The notes: a model not told the origin generated them from the letters alone. A DNA stretch of 21,908 bases from an uncultured Collinsella sp. (GCA_905209765.1 CAJLUE010000026.1:1-21908); one strand, 5' to 3'. Positions 13,413 through 21,668 are shown, counted from the first letter of the stretch. Translations and numbers: made by a program.

Positions 13413-14310
13413 TGTAAAGAAACGTGGCGGATTGGGACGTGGACTCAATGCTTTGGTCTCAGAGGCCGAGTATGAGACCGGCGGTTCGGCTGCATCGGCT
13501 TCAAATGCCGCATCTGAAACAAAACTACCTATTGAGGATATCGTTCCCAACCCTAATCAGCCGCGAATTCACTTTAACGAAACTGAACTTCGCGAGTTGA
13601 GCGAGTCAATCCAAGAACATGGCGTTTTGCAGCCGCTTTTGGTTCGCAAGCATGGAAACGGCTATGAGATCATCGCTGGTGAGCGTCGTTACCAGGCGTC
13701 AAAGCTTGCTGGCCTTGAAGAATTGCCAGTCATCATTAAAGAGGTAAATGATGAAGAGATGCTGGCTCTTGCTCTTATCGAAAACCTTCAGCGTTCTGAT
13801 CTGAATCCCGTCGAAGAGGCTAAGGGCTATCGCCAACTCATTGATGCCAGCGGGATGACCCAGGAGGCATTGTCGAAGGCAGTAAGCAAGTCACGCTCTG
13901 CAATTACAAACTCGCTGCGTCTTCTCGATCTCCCCGAAGTAGTTCAGCAGATGATTTTTGAGGGCAAACTTACTGCTGGTCATGCACGTGCGATTCTTGC
14001 AGTTCCCTATGAGGACGCGCGTATTCGACTAGCAGAGAAAGTTGTTACAGAGGGCCTTTCCGTAAGAGCGACAGAAAATCTTGCTCCGTTGTTTTCTGCC
14101 GGAGAGACACCTAAGATGCCAAGGCCTGCAACGCCTCAGTCCTTTAAAAAGGCTGCCCGTGTGCTTCGTCAGGTATTTAATACCAACGTGCGTGTGAAAA
14201 GCTCGCGTGGAAAGAATAAGATTGAGATTGAGTTTAAAGACGAGGAAGAGCTCTCTCGTATTCTTGGCGAAATGATTCAGTTTGATCAAGGAGGCCAAGA
14301 TGAGGAATAA
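13405..14310 (+). CDS. parB: Chromosome partitioning CTPase ParB/Spo0J
   Basis: ParB binds parS and forms sliding CTP clamps that organise the origin and load SMC. The 301-residue protein begins with the ParA-stimulating motif KKRGGLGRGLNAL (residues 5-17), then ParB/sulfiredoxin-fold motifs PNPNQPR (48-54), the CTP-binding GERRYQA (92-98) and ENLQRSDLNP (126-135). The helix-turn-helix spans about 150-172 (TQEALSKAVSKSRSAITNSLRLL). The C terminus is the usual dimerisation region with IEIEFKDEEEL. The start is GTG at 13405, inside the end of parA. Its 3' end overlaps the start of the next small gene. Confidence 0.97.
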   Translation: MPSVKKRGGLGRGLNALVSEAEYETGGSAASASNAASETKLPIEDIVPNPNQPRIHFNETELRELSESIQEHGVLQPLLVRKHGNGYEIIAGERRYQASKLAGLEELPVIIKEVNDEEMLALALIENLQRSDLNPVEEAKGYRQLIDASGMTQEALSKAVSKSRSAITNSLRLLDLPEVVQQMIFEGKLTAGHARAILAVPYEDARIRLAEKVVTEGLSVRATENLAPLFSAGETPKMPRPATPQSFKKAARVLRQVFNTNVRVKSSRGKNKIEIEFKDEEELSRILGEMIQFDQGGQDEE

Positions 14311-14554
14311 GATTTTAACAGCGATTGCATTGGTGACGACTGTCGCCGCTGGTGCCTTTGCTGGCTATAAGATCGCGACAGACGATGAACTTCGAGGTCG
14401 TTTGCTTCGTGGCGCGCAGGATATCGTCGATACTTCCAAAAAGAAAATGGATGTTATGACGGAAGATGTTGCCATGCGTACTGCTCAGGTAACGAAGAAT
14501 CCCAAGATTAATCAAGGTTGGGTCAGCAACCAATGGGAAAATGTAGGCTATTAG
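14300..14554 (+). CDS. Small membrane-anchored protein coupled to parB (YtxH-like, unknown function)
   Basis: The 84-residue product has one N-terminal hydrophobic segment (about residues 4-22, ILTAIALVTTVAAGAFAGY) followed by a charged, helical cytoplasmic-type tail (DDELRGRLLRGAQDIVDTSKKKMDVM) and a QGWVSNQWENVGY end. This layout resembles YtxH-type stress proteins, but the match is by architecture only. ATG at 14300 is chosen over an earlier in-frame start (14282) because AAGGAGG lies 5 nt upstream, within parB. It overlaps parB by 11 nt and is therefore translationally coupled to it. A terminator follows. A membrane tether for partition proteins is an inference worth testing. Confidence 0.8.
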   Translation: MRNKILTAIALVTTVAAGAFAGYKIATDDELRGRLLRGAQDIVDTSKKKMDVMTEDVAMRTAQVTKNPKINQGWVSNQWENVGY

Positions 14555-14563
14555 GTACCTAAC
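14551..14563. repeat. Palindrome TTAGGTACCTAA, copy 2
   Basis: An exact second copy of the 13-mer TTAGGTACCTAAC found at 11047-11059; here it contains the stop codon of the small membrane protein gene. The two copies bracket jag-rsmG-parAB. Confidence 0.7.
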
Positions 14564-14582
14564 AATTACTCAGCATATTTTG

Positions 14583-14624
14583 AGGGGTCCTTGTCTGATT
14601 CATGAGACAAGGACCCCTTATTTT
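14583..14624 (+). terminator. Terminator of the rsmG-parAB unit
   Basis: A perfect 14-bp stem, 14583-14596 with 14605-14618 (AGGGGTCCTTGTCT and its complement), is followed by TATTTT. The T-tract is short, but the stem is strong and correctly placed after the small membrane protein gene. Confidence 0.85.
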
Positions 14625-14670
14625 GGCCGTAAAAAATGGGACAGGTAGCAGCTGATTCAAAATTAAGGTC

Positions 14671-14716
14671 AATAAATGAAACGACCCCGGTTGCATATTC
14701 TGTAACCGGGGCCGTT
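14671..14716 (-). terminator. Terminator downstream of rlmN
   Basis: Positions 14680-14695 pair with 14701-14716, built on CCCCGGTT/AACCGGGG with one mismatch (14684/14712). Read on the minus strand the stem is followed by a T-rich but interrupted run (14671-14680 complement), so it most likely ends rlmN transcription, facing the parAB terminator. Confidence 0.75.
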
Positions 14717-14719
14717 CAA

Positions 14720-14735
14720 TGTTTCACATGAAACG
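14720..14735. promoter_or_regulatory. Degenerate parS in the convergent gap
   Basis: TGTTTCACATGAAACG matches the parS consensus at 14 of 16 positions and sits between the parAB block and rlmN, about 2.2 kb from the perfect sites. The central G to A change may weaken ParB binding. Confidence 0.45.
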
Positions 14736-14753
14736 TTTTGGGATGCGACTCCC

Positions 14754-15806
14754 CTATGCGTTCTTCTGAACTTTGAAGCGCTGCTTCAGCTGTCCGCAAG
14801 CGGCGTCAATATCGTTACCACGGGAGTTACGAATCGTGGTCTCGATGCCACGGGACTCAAGACGACGCTGAAGATCCTCAACCTTATGAATCGGCGACGG
14901 CTTGAGCGGGCTGCCCTCGATGTCGTTAAGCTGAATCAGGTTAACGTGGCACAACGTTCCCTCGCAGAAGTCGCAGAGCGCCTGCATCTCGGGATTCGTA
15001 TCGTTGACGCCTTCGATCATGGCATACTCATAGGTCGGGCGGCGGCCAGTCTTCTCGGTGTAGAGTTGAAGCGCCTCGTGAAGGCGAAGTAGCGTGTACT
15101 TCTTAACACCGGGCATAAGCTTATTGCGTGTCGACTGGATGGCGGAATGCAGGGAAACGGCAAGCGTGAACTGTTCAGGGATGTCGGCAAATTTGCGAAT
15201 ACCGGGAATAACGCCGCTGGTAGAGACGGTGAGGTGACGAGCACCGATACCGATGCCGTCGGGGTCGTTGAGGATGCGCAGCGCCTTGAGAACCTCGTCG
15301 TAGTTGGCAAACGGCTCGCCCTGGCCCATGAAGACAACGCTCGTGGCACGCTCGCCAAAGTCGTTGGATACATGAAGTACTTGGTCGACGATCTCTTGAG
15401 CGGTCAGAGAGCGCTTGAGGCCGTTGAGACCGGTAGCGCAAAAGGCGCAGCCCATGCCACAGCCCGCCTGGGTGGAAACGCAGACGGAAAGCTTGTTACG
15501 ACGGGGCATGCCGACAGTCTCGACGGAAATGCCGTCATGGTACTCGAGTAGATACTTGCGAGAGCCATCTTTGGAAACTTGCTTGGTGAGTTCAGTCGGC
15601 GTGTCGAAGGCAAAAGCCTCTTTAAGCTGCTCGCGGAAAGCCTTGGGAAGGTTGGTCATATCGTCAAACGAACAAACGTTCTTCTCAAAGACCCATTCGA
15701 TGAGCTGCTTCGCGCGGAAGGCGGGCTGGCCAAGTTCGGCCACGAGCTCGCGAATATCGTTTTGGCTCAAGTCGCGAATGTCCTGAGATTTAGTCCTGGG
15801 ATTCAT
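14754..15806 (-). CDS. rlmN: Dual-specificity RNA methyltransferase RlmN
   Basis: RlmN is a radical-SAM enzyme that makes 2-methyladenosine at A2503 of 23S rRNA and A37 of some tRNAs. The 350-residue protein has the CxxxCxxC cluster ligands at Cys116, Cys120 and Cys123 in STQAGCGMGCAFCATG. The two family methyl-transfer cysteines are at Cys109 (seven residues before the cluster, as in E. coli) and Cys337 in NSRGNDIDAACGQL. The motif usually written GMGEP reads GQGEP here. The start ATG at 15806 has GAAAGG upstream. It is divergent from ddl and convergent with the parAB block. Confidence 0.97.
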   Translation of the reverse strand: MNPRTKSQDIRDLSQNDIRELVAELGQPAFRAKQLIEWVFEKNVCSFDDMTNLPKAFREQLKEAFAFDTPTELTKQVSKDGSRKYLLEYHDGISVETVGMPRRNKLSVCVSTQAGCGMGCAFCATGLNGLKRSLTAQEIVDQVLHVSNDFGERATSVVFMGQGEPFANYDEVLKALRILNDPDGIGIGARHLTVSTSGVIPGIRKFADIPEQFTLAVSLHSAIQSTRNKLMPGVKKYTLLRLHEALQLYTEKTGRRPTYEYAMIEGVNDTNPEMQALCDFCEGTLCHVNLIQLNDIEGSPLKPSPIHKVEDLQRRLESRGIETTIRNSRGNDIDAACGQLKQRFKVQKNA

Positions 15807-15821
15807 GGAAGCCTTTCGATT

Positions 15822-15851
15822 TTGGGGAAACGTAGAGGGTATCGCTACAAT
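15822..15851 (+). promoter_or_regulatory. Candidate promoter for ddl
   Basis: TACAAT (15846-15851) is a good -10 box 40 bp before the ddl start. The best -35 at an 18-bp spacing is TTGGGG (15822-15827), only three of six matches, so the assignment is tentative. The 85-bp gap must also hold the rlmN promoter on the other strand. Confidence 0.45.
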
Positions 15852-15891
15852 ATGGTATCAGCTGCAGAAATTATAGAGGAGGAGTCTGCCC

Positions 15892-16857
15892 ATGCCGGGT
15901 AAAAGCCTAGAGAACATGCACGTAGCGGTCTTGGCGGGCGGTCATTCCGCCGAGTGCGAGATCTCGCTCAATTCGGGAAAGAACGTCGTGGTGGCCTTGA
16001 AGGAGGCCGGCTACACTTCGGTGGAGCTGCTCGACACGGCTGCCGATGATTTTATGGTAACCATGGCGACCGGCGGCTTTGACGTGGCGTTTATCGCCAT
16101 GCACGGTGCCGGCGGCGAGGATGGTGCCATGCAGGGTGCCATGGAGACCCTGGGTATCCCCTACACGGCGTCGGGTGTGCTCGCGAGCGCCTGCGGTGCC
16201 GACAAGGAGGTCTCGAAGCTCCTATACGCCAAGGCGGGCATTCCCGTTGCCCCCGGCCTTGCGCTCGAAGTGGGCGATGAAGTCGATATCGATCACATTG
16301 TCGAGGTTTGTGGCGAGCGCTGCTTTGTGAAGCCGGCCGTAAACGGTTCCAGCTATGGCATTTCCCTGGTCCATGAGCCCTCCGAGCTGCCCGCGGCAAT
16401 CGCCAAGGCGTTCGAGTACGGCGACAAAGTGCTGGTCGAGAAGTGCATCGAGGGAACTGAAATCACCGTTGGCGTGTACGGTGAGGACGACGTGCGCGCT
16501 CTGCCGATTGTCGAGATTCGTAAGCCCGAGGACTGCGAGTTCTACGATCTTGACGTGAAGTATGTTGACCCCACGGATATCCATCGCATTCCGGCACAGA
16601 TTTCGCCCGAGAACTACGCTCGTGCCCAGGAGCTCGCCTGTGCTGCCCATAAGGCACTAGGCTGCCTGGGTATCTCGCGCAGTGACTTTATCGTGAGCGA
16701 GGACGGCCCCGTCATCCTCGAGACCAACACGATTCCCGGCATGACCGATACGTCGCTGTATCCGGATGAGATTCGCCACACCGATGACATGACGTTCCCG
16801 CAGGTCTGTGACAGTCTGATTCGTATGGGTCTTCGTCGAGCGGGCATTGCATGCTAA
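15892..16857 (+). CDS. ddl: D-alanine-D-alanine ligase
   Basis: Ddl joins two D-alanines for peptidoglycan precursors in the cytoplasm, using ATP. The 321-residue ATP-grasp protein shows AGGHSAECEIS (15-25), HGAGGEDGAMQG (71-82), the glycine/serine loop KPAVNGSSYGIS (147-158), FYDLDVKY with the Lys-Tyr pair (223-224) typical of D-Ala rather than D-lactate ligases, and ETNTIPGMT near the C terminus. I therefore predict a D-Ala-D-Ala product, from family rules. GAGGAGG lies upstream of the ATG. Its stop overlaps the start of the helicase gene (ATGCTAA), so the two are probably co-transcribed. Confidence 0.95.
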   Translation: MPGKSLENMHVAVLAGGHSAECEISLNSGKNVVVALKEAGYTSVELLDTAADDFMVTMATGGFDVAFIAMHGAGGEDGAMQGAMETLGIPYTASGVLASACGADKEVSKLLYAKAGIPVAPGLALEVGDEVDIDHIVEVCGERCFVKPAVNGSSYGISLVHEPSELPAAIAKAFEYGDKVLVEKCIEGTEITVGVYGEDDVRALPIVEIRKPEDCEFYDLDVKYVDPTDIHRIPAQISPENYARAQELACAAHKALGCLGISRSDFIVSEDGPVILETNTIPGMTDTSLYPDEIRHTDDMTFPQVCDSLIRMGLRRAGIAC

Positions 16858-19745
16858 TCGAGGACGCGGTTTCATCAGGAACGCCGCAGTTTGTCATCGA
16901 CTCCTATGCCACGCTTGCCGAGCGCGCCAAAACCCAATCGTTTGGTCTCATCGAGGAAGATGTTATCGTCCTCGATACCGAGACCACGGGTCTTTCGGTG
17001 CAGGACAACGAGCTTATTGAGATATCGGCGGCCCGCCTTTCGGGCCGCGAGATCGTCGACCGCTTCGATACCTTCGTGCATCCCAAGCAGCTGATTCCCG
17101 CCGAGATTACCGAGCTCACGAGCATTACAAACGCCGATGTGGCAGATGCCCCATCGGCCGTTGATGCCGTGGCCGCTCTCGCCGATTTTGTCGGCGGCTG
17201 CCCGGTGATCGCACATAACGCCACCTTCGACCGCTCGTTTATCGAGTCGGTCAAGGGCGGTGTCAACGTCAGCGACATCTGGATTGATTCGCTGGCACTG
17301 TCGCGCATCGCGCTTCCGCGCCTGGCATCGCATAAGCTGTCTTTCATGGCCGACCTGTTTGGCTGCGACTCGGTGTCGCACCGAGCCAACGCCGATGTCG
17401 ACGCCCTGTGTGGTGTGTGGCGCGTCTTGCTCGTGGCGCTCGCCGACTTGCCCCAGGGCTTAATGGCGCGCCTGGCCGACATGCACCCCGACGTACCCTG
17501 GTCCTATCGTCCTATCTTCTCGTTCTTGGCGGGGCAGAACCCCGGTTCCATCTTCTCTCTCAGCGCCGCCCGCGCCGACGTACTCAAGGCCGATCGGGCC
17601 GATGATCGCGTTGATGCGGACGAGCTACCGGTCCTTAAGATGCCGAGCCGCGAGGAAATCGAGGCGGACTATGCCCCGGGCGGCCTGGTTAATCGCATGT
17701 ATCCCACGTACGAGCCGCGCGATGAGCAGATCGCGATGGCGCTCGAGGTCCGTGACGCACTCGTTACGGGAACGCATCGCGTGATTGAGGCGGGCACAGG
17801 CGTCGGCAAATCGATGGCTTACCTGGTGCCTTTTGCCGAGGCCGCGCGCCGCAACAACATCACGGTTGGTATCGCGACTAAATCGAATAATCTTGCCGAC
17901 CAGCTTATGTATCATGAGCTGCCCAAACTTGCCGAGCAACTGGACGGAGGCCTATCGTTTTGTGCCCTCAAGGGCTATGACCACTATCCATGCTTGCGCA
18001 AGCTTGAGCGCATGAGCCGCGGCCAGGTCGAAATTACGACTAAGCGTGATCCTGCCGACACGCTTACGGCAGTCGCGGTCATCACGGCGTACGTATGTCA
18101 GTCGGCCGATGGCGACCTCGACTCGCTTGGCATTCGCTGGCGCAGCGTCAACCGTCCCGACTTTACGACGGCGTCGCGCGAGTGCGCCCGTCGTCTATGC
18201 CCGTTTTTCCCCGATAAATGCCTGGTCCACGGCGCCCGCCGTCGCGCGGCGCATGCCGATGTGGTGGTCACCAACCATTCCCTGCTGTTCCGCAATGTTG
18301 CGGCCGAGGGCAGAATCTTGCCTCCGATTCGCCATTGGGTAATCGACGAGGCCCATTCCATCGAGCGCGAGGCGCGCCGTCAATGGGCGCGCGTGGTGTC
18401 GGCGGATGAATCGCGCGTTCTGTTTGAGCGCCTGGGTGGCTCGAGCACCGGCGCGCTGAGCCAGGTTTCCCGCGATTTGGCAACCTCGGAGGGCTCTACG
18501 CTCTACTTGGGTCTAACCGCCAAGGCGACGTCGACGGTTGCGCGCGCGAGCATGGCAATCGCCGACGTGTTTGACGGCGTTCGCGAGCTCGGCCGCCGTG
18601 CCCGCGGGGGCTATGACAATGCGAACCTATGGATTGGCCCCGAGCTGCGCGAATCTGACGACTGGCATGATTTCTTACAGTCGGCCTACACTGCCATCGA
18701 CGCATTGGAACAAGCTGACAAGAGCGTCGACGCGCTGGTACAAGCCGTCGCCGCCGACAAGCCCGAGGTTGTTGTCGACCTGGGTGATATCTCGCGCCGC
18801 CTACACGAGCTGGCCGAGAACCTCAAACTCATCATCGACGGTACCGATGAACACTACGTGTACTCGCTGCAAGTCAATCGCAGATTGCGTGCCGGCGGCG
18901 AGTCGATGACCGCGGAGCGCATCGATATTGGCGAGGCCTTGGCAACCGAGTGGTTGCCCGAGGTCCACACGGCTATCTTCGCATCGGCGACCATGACGGT
19001 TTCCAAGAGCTTTGAGCACTTTAACCACGCCGTCGGCCTCGATCGCATCGGTGCCTCGACATCATCGTCGCTGCACTTGGATTCGAGCTACGACTTCGAT
19101 TCGAATATGGCCGTGGTCGTGGCTGGGGATATCCCCGATCCGCGCGACCGCGAAGGCTATCTTTCGGCGCTCGAGCGTGTGCTGGTCGACGCTCATCTCG
19201 CCATGCTCGGCTCGGTGCTCACGCTGTTCACCAACAGGCGTGACATGGAGGAACTGTACGCTCGCGTCGAGCCCAAGATGGCTCGTGCGGGTCTGGAACT
19301 CAACTGCCAGCAGCGCAACTCGTCTCCTCGCCGTCTGCGCGACCGCTTTATCAACGAACCGACCTCGTCGCTCTTTGCGCTTAAGGCCTTTTGGGAAGGG
19401 TTTGACGCCAGCGGCGAGACGCTGCGCTGCGTCATCATCCCCAAGCTGCCGTTCTCGAGCCCCACAGACCCGCTCTCATGCGAGCGCAATCTGCGCGAAG
19501 ACCGCGCTTGGGTGCGCTATTCGCTGCCCGAGGCCGTGCTCGAGGTCAAGCAGGCAGCCGGTCGCCTCATTCGCTCATCGACCGATTGTGGCGTACTCAT
19601 CTTGGCCGACCCGCGCCTGGTGACGAAGGGCTACGGCAAGAAATTCTTAACGTCGCTGCCCACGAGCTCCTATCAGCGCATCGAGTCGGCACAAATCGGG
19701 CACTATCTACAGCTGTGGCGCGCACGCCACGAGCGGCGCCGCTAA
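16851..19745 (+). CDS. DnaQ-type exonuclease fused to Fe-S DinG/XPD-family helicase
   Basis: The 964-residue protein has an N-terminal DEDD exonuclease: DTETTGL (Asp42, Glu44), AHNATFD (122-127) and HRANADVD (177-184). The C-terminal part is a superfamily 2 helicase: YEPRDEQ (287-293), Walker A EAGTGVGKS (313-321), DEAH (499-502), FWEGFDASGE and the arginine-finger motif QAAGRLIRSS. Four cysteines, Cys381 (in LKGYDHYPC), Cys445, Cys450 and Cys457, match the Fe-S cluster of XPD/DinG/YoaA. Related helicases unwind flaps, R-loops and damaged forks in the 5'-3' direction. The start overlaps ddl by 7 nt. At the 3' end its TAA interlocks with the TAG of the convergent WYL gene. It is dinG-like, but I withhold a symbol because several paralogous families share this architecture. 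Confidence 0.93.
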   Translation: MLIEDAVSSGTPQFVIDSYATLAERAKTQSFGLIEEDVIVLDTETTGLSVQDNELIEISAARLSGREIVDRFDTFVHPKQLIPAEITELTSITNADVADAPSAVDAVAALADFVGGCPVIAHNATFDRSFIESVKGGVNVSDIWIDSLALSRIALPRLASHKLSFMADLFGCDSVSHRANADVDALCGVWRVLLVALADLPQGLMARLADMHPDVPWSYRPIFSFLAGQNPGSIFSLSAARADVLKADRADDRVDADELPVLKMPSREEIEADYAPGGLVNRMYPTYEPRDEQIAMALEVRDALVTGTHRVIEAGTGVGKSMAYLVPFAEAARRNNITVGIATKSNNLADQLMYHELPKLAEQLDGGLSFCALKGYDHYPCLRKLERMSRGQVEITTKRDPADTLTAVAVITAYVCQSADGDLDSLGIRWRSVNRPDFTTASRECARRLCPFFPDKCLVHGARRRAAHADVVVTNHSLLFRNVAAEGRILPPIRHWVIDEAHSIEREARRQWARVVSADESRVLFERLGGSSTGALSQVSRDLATSEGSTLYLGLTAKATSTVARASMAIADVFDGVRELGRRARGGYDNANLWIGPELRESDDWHDFLQSAYTAIDALEQADKSVDALVQAVAADKPEVVVDLGDISRRLHELAENLKLIIDGTDEHYVYSLQVNRRLRAGGESMTAERIDIGEALATEWLPEVHTAIFASATMTVSKSFEHFNHAVGLDRIGASTSSSLHLDSSYDFDSNMAVVVAGDIPDPRDREGYLSALERVLVDAHLAMLGSVLTLFTNRRDMEELYARVEPKMARAGLELNCQQRNSSPRRLRDRFINEPTSSLFALKAFWEGFDASGETLRCVIIPKLPFSSPTDPLSCERNLREDRAWVRYSLPEAVLEVKQAAGRLIRSSTDCGVLILADPRLVTKGYGKKFLTSLPTSSYQRIESAQIGHYLQLWRARHERRR

Positions 19746-20659
19746 AGCGGACAGACGAGGGATTTTGCCATATCGCACAGACGCTCTGACAGGGCGGGGT
19801 CATCCAGGATGCGGATGGCCCCGCCCGCTGCGATTACCTGGCTTAACAGCCAGCGCTCGGAGCCGTAGCGCACATTCACTGTTGAGCTGTCCGCCCCATT
19901 GGGTTCAATCGACATAATGCCGGGCCAGTCTAGGCGCTCCGCCAAGGCGCGCGGCATGAGAAGCTTCGCGCTCCGCTCCGCCTGGGCGAGGGAGTCATGG
20001 AGGGTCGCGGGCTCCGGTGCGTGGCGCACGACGGAGTCGTCGGTCAAGACCAAGCCCTCGATTTTATCCATACGATAGGTACGCTGTTCATCGACCGCGA
20101 CATCCCAGGCAATCAGATACGTTTGATCGCCGTTTGTTGTGATGCGCAAGGGGTCGACCAAACGCTCGCGCGCTTGTGTGTCATCCATCGAGCGATACGA
20201 GATGCGGCAGCGAACGCCGTCCCGAATGGCGCAGCTCAGCTGCTGCCAGTGCGACCCGTGGTTGACGGTGTCAAAGACGCGCTGGTTATAGCCGAGCTCT
20301 TCGGGTAGAAGAGCATGTCGAATCCGAGCCGCCGCCTGGGGCTCGATCCCCAACGATTCAAGTTCATGGTTGAGCACAGCGCCCTCGGCGGCACTCAGGC
20401 GCAGCGGTAGCACACGACCGGCGTCACCGGTGAGGACCACACGCTCGCCGCGGCATTCGCAGATGATGCGCGCGCCCGATTCTCGGTCCGCGAGCGTCGA
20501 GACGATCTCGAGAATCTCGTCGAGCGACACCCCCGTGATGTCAAAGCGACTGCAAATCTCGGTTCGTGTCATGCCGCTCTCGCCGGCGGCGTAGAGGGCT
20601 TCCATGATGTCGATGGCGCGCGAGAGTCTCTGCTCGCTGGTGAGTTTACGCACGGGCAT
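19742..20659 (-). CDS. WYL-domain transcriptional regulator (PafC-like)
   Basis: The 305-residue protein has an N-terminal winged-helix region (about 5-75; RLSRAIDIMEALYAAGESGMTRTEICSRF) and a WYL domain at about 140-220 (RCRISYRSMDDTQ, VDPLRITTNGDQTYLIAWD, RTYRMDKIEGL), followed by a C-terminal extension domain with SQVIAAGGAIRIL. WYL domains sense nucleic-acid or nucleotide ligands. It overlaps the preceding regulator gene by 14 nt, as pafB and pafC are paired in Actinobacteria, where PafBC activates DNA-damage genes independently of LexA. The stop codon overlaps the convergent helicase stop. PafC-like is inferred from pairing and order; no Pup-proteasome genes are in view. Confidence 0.85.
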   Translation of the reverse strand: MPVRKLTSEQRLSRAIDIMEALYAAGESGMTRTEICSRFDITGVSLDEILEIVSTLADRESGARIICECRGERVVLTGDAGRVLPLRLSAAEGAVLNHELESLGIEPQAAARIRHALLPEELGYNQRVFDTVNHGSHWQQLSCAIRDGVRCRISYRSMDDTQARERLVDPLRITTNGDQTYLIAWDVAVDEQRTYRMDKIEGLVLTDDSVVRHAPEPATLHDSLAQAERSAKLLMPRALAERLDWPGIMSIEPNGADSSTVNVRYGSERWLLSQVIAAGGAIRILDDPALSERLCDMAKSLVCPL

Positions 20660-21668
20660 ACTCGTGCACCGTCCTTTCGATGAGGTGGTTCCACGCCTGC
20701 TTGAGCGATTTGGGGGCCATGGGCCTCATGCCGTCCATGGCGTGGGCCATGCAAAATGAGGCGGCGGCTTCAAGATCGCGCACGTCAACGGTCCAGGTCC
20801 ATCCCACATCGGTGTGTACGAGCTCACCTCGCCCACGCGTGAGACCGTTGATCATATCGATCTGCGTCTGAGGGGCGAATGAGAACGTGGCTGCAACGGG
20901 CGGTCGGTCGGCAAAATCGAATTCAAAGAACAGGTAGTCGCTGAGGTTGAAGTCCGCGGGGATGACGTAGGCCTTCGAAGGACGCCAAGCGCGAACGATA
21001 CGGTCGCAGCGGAATGTCCTGATGTCGTCGGTGACGTTGTCGAGGCCACAGAAGTAAGCCACGCCCTCGCGCTCGAACATGCCGTAGACGCAGACGGTAC
21101 GTTCTCTCTGCTCGCCGCGTCCGTTCTGATATAAAAATCGCAGCGCGCATCGCTCGGCAAAGGCGCTCCAAACCGCATCGACGGTGGGAGAGCGGCTGAT
21201 CGGCGCCTCGTCTACCGTCGTCCTGCCGGTGAGATAGGCAATCTTGGAGCGAATATCGGCAAGCGGTGCGGCAAAAGTGGATGAGCCGGCCGCTAGTGTC
21301 TGGTCGATGGCGTTGAGCAGGATATCGGCGTCGTCTGCGGTAATGAGGCCGCCTGCCGCAAACGTGTGCTCGCGGTCGATTGTCCACGAGCTTTCCTCGG
21401 TCTCCTGCGCGCCGGTGGGGCGAACCTCCTTGATTAAGATGCCGCGTTCGAGCAGCTTGTCACGATCGCGTCGAAACTTGCGCTTATCCGAGTCGATATT
21501 GCCCGAGCCATATCCCAGGTCAGAATCCAAGACGATCTGCTCGGTCGTCAGCGGTTCGGGGGAGCTATTGAGCACAAAGAAAAGATTGAGGATGCGCTGA
21601 GCCGTTTTATCGAAACTGGGCTCCGAATTTCCCTTTTTAATTGTCTCGGTCGTGTCGCTTGCCGTCAT
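20646..21668 (-). CDS. WYL-domain transcriptional regulator (PafB-like)
   Basis: The 340-residue protein has a winged-helix segment at about 20-95 (TAQRILNLFFVLNSSPEPLT, KFRRDRDKLLERGI, SSWTID), a WYL domain at about 165-235 (ALRFLYQNGRGEQRERTVCVYGMF, VAYFCGLDN, RTFRCDRIVRA) and a WCX-type C-terminal domain ending EYARA. The first 18 residues look disordered. The start ATG at 21668 follows GAGGA at suitable spacing. It is the first gene of a two-gene unit transcribed from the gap at 21669-21866. The role as one half of a heteromeric DNA-damage regulator is inferred from the tandem arrangement. Confidence 0.85.
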   Translation of the reverse strand: MTASDTTETIKKGNSEPSFDKTAQRILNLFFVLNSSPEPLTTEQIVLDSDLGYGSGNIDSDKRKFRRDRDKLLERGILIKEVRPTGAQETEESSWTIDREHTFAAGGLITADDADILLNAIDQTLAAGSSTFAAPLADIRSKIAYLTGRTTVDEAPISRSPTVDAVWSAFAERCALRFLYQNGRGEQRERTVCVYGMFEREGVAYFCGLDNVTDDIRTFRCDRIVRAWRPSKAYVIPADFNLSDYLFFEFDFADRPPVAATFSFAPQTQIDMINGLTRGRGELVHTDVGWTWTVDVRDLEAAASFCMAHAMDGMRPMAPKSLKQAWNHLIERTVHEYARA

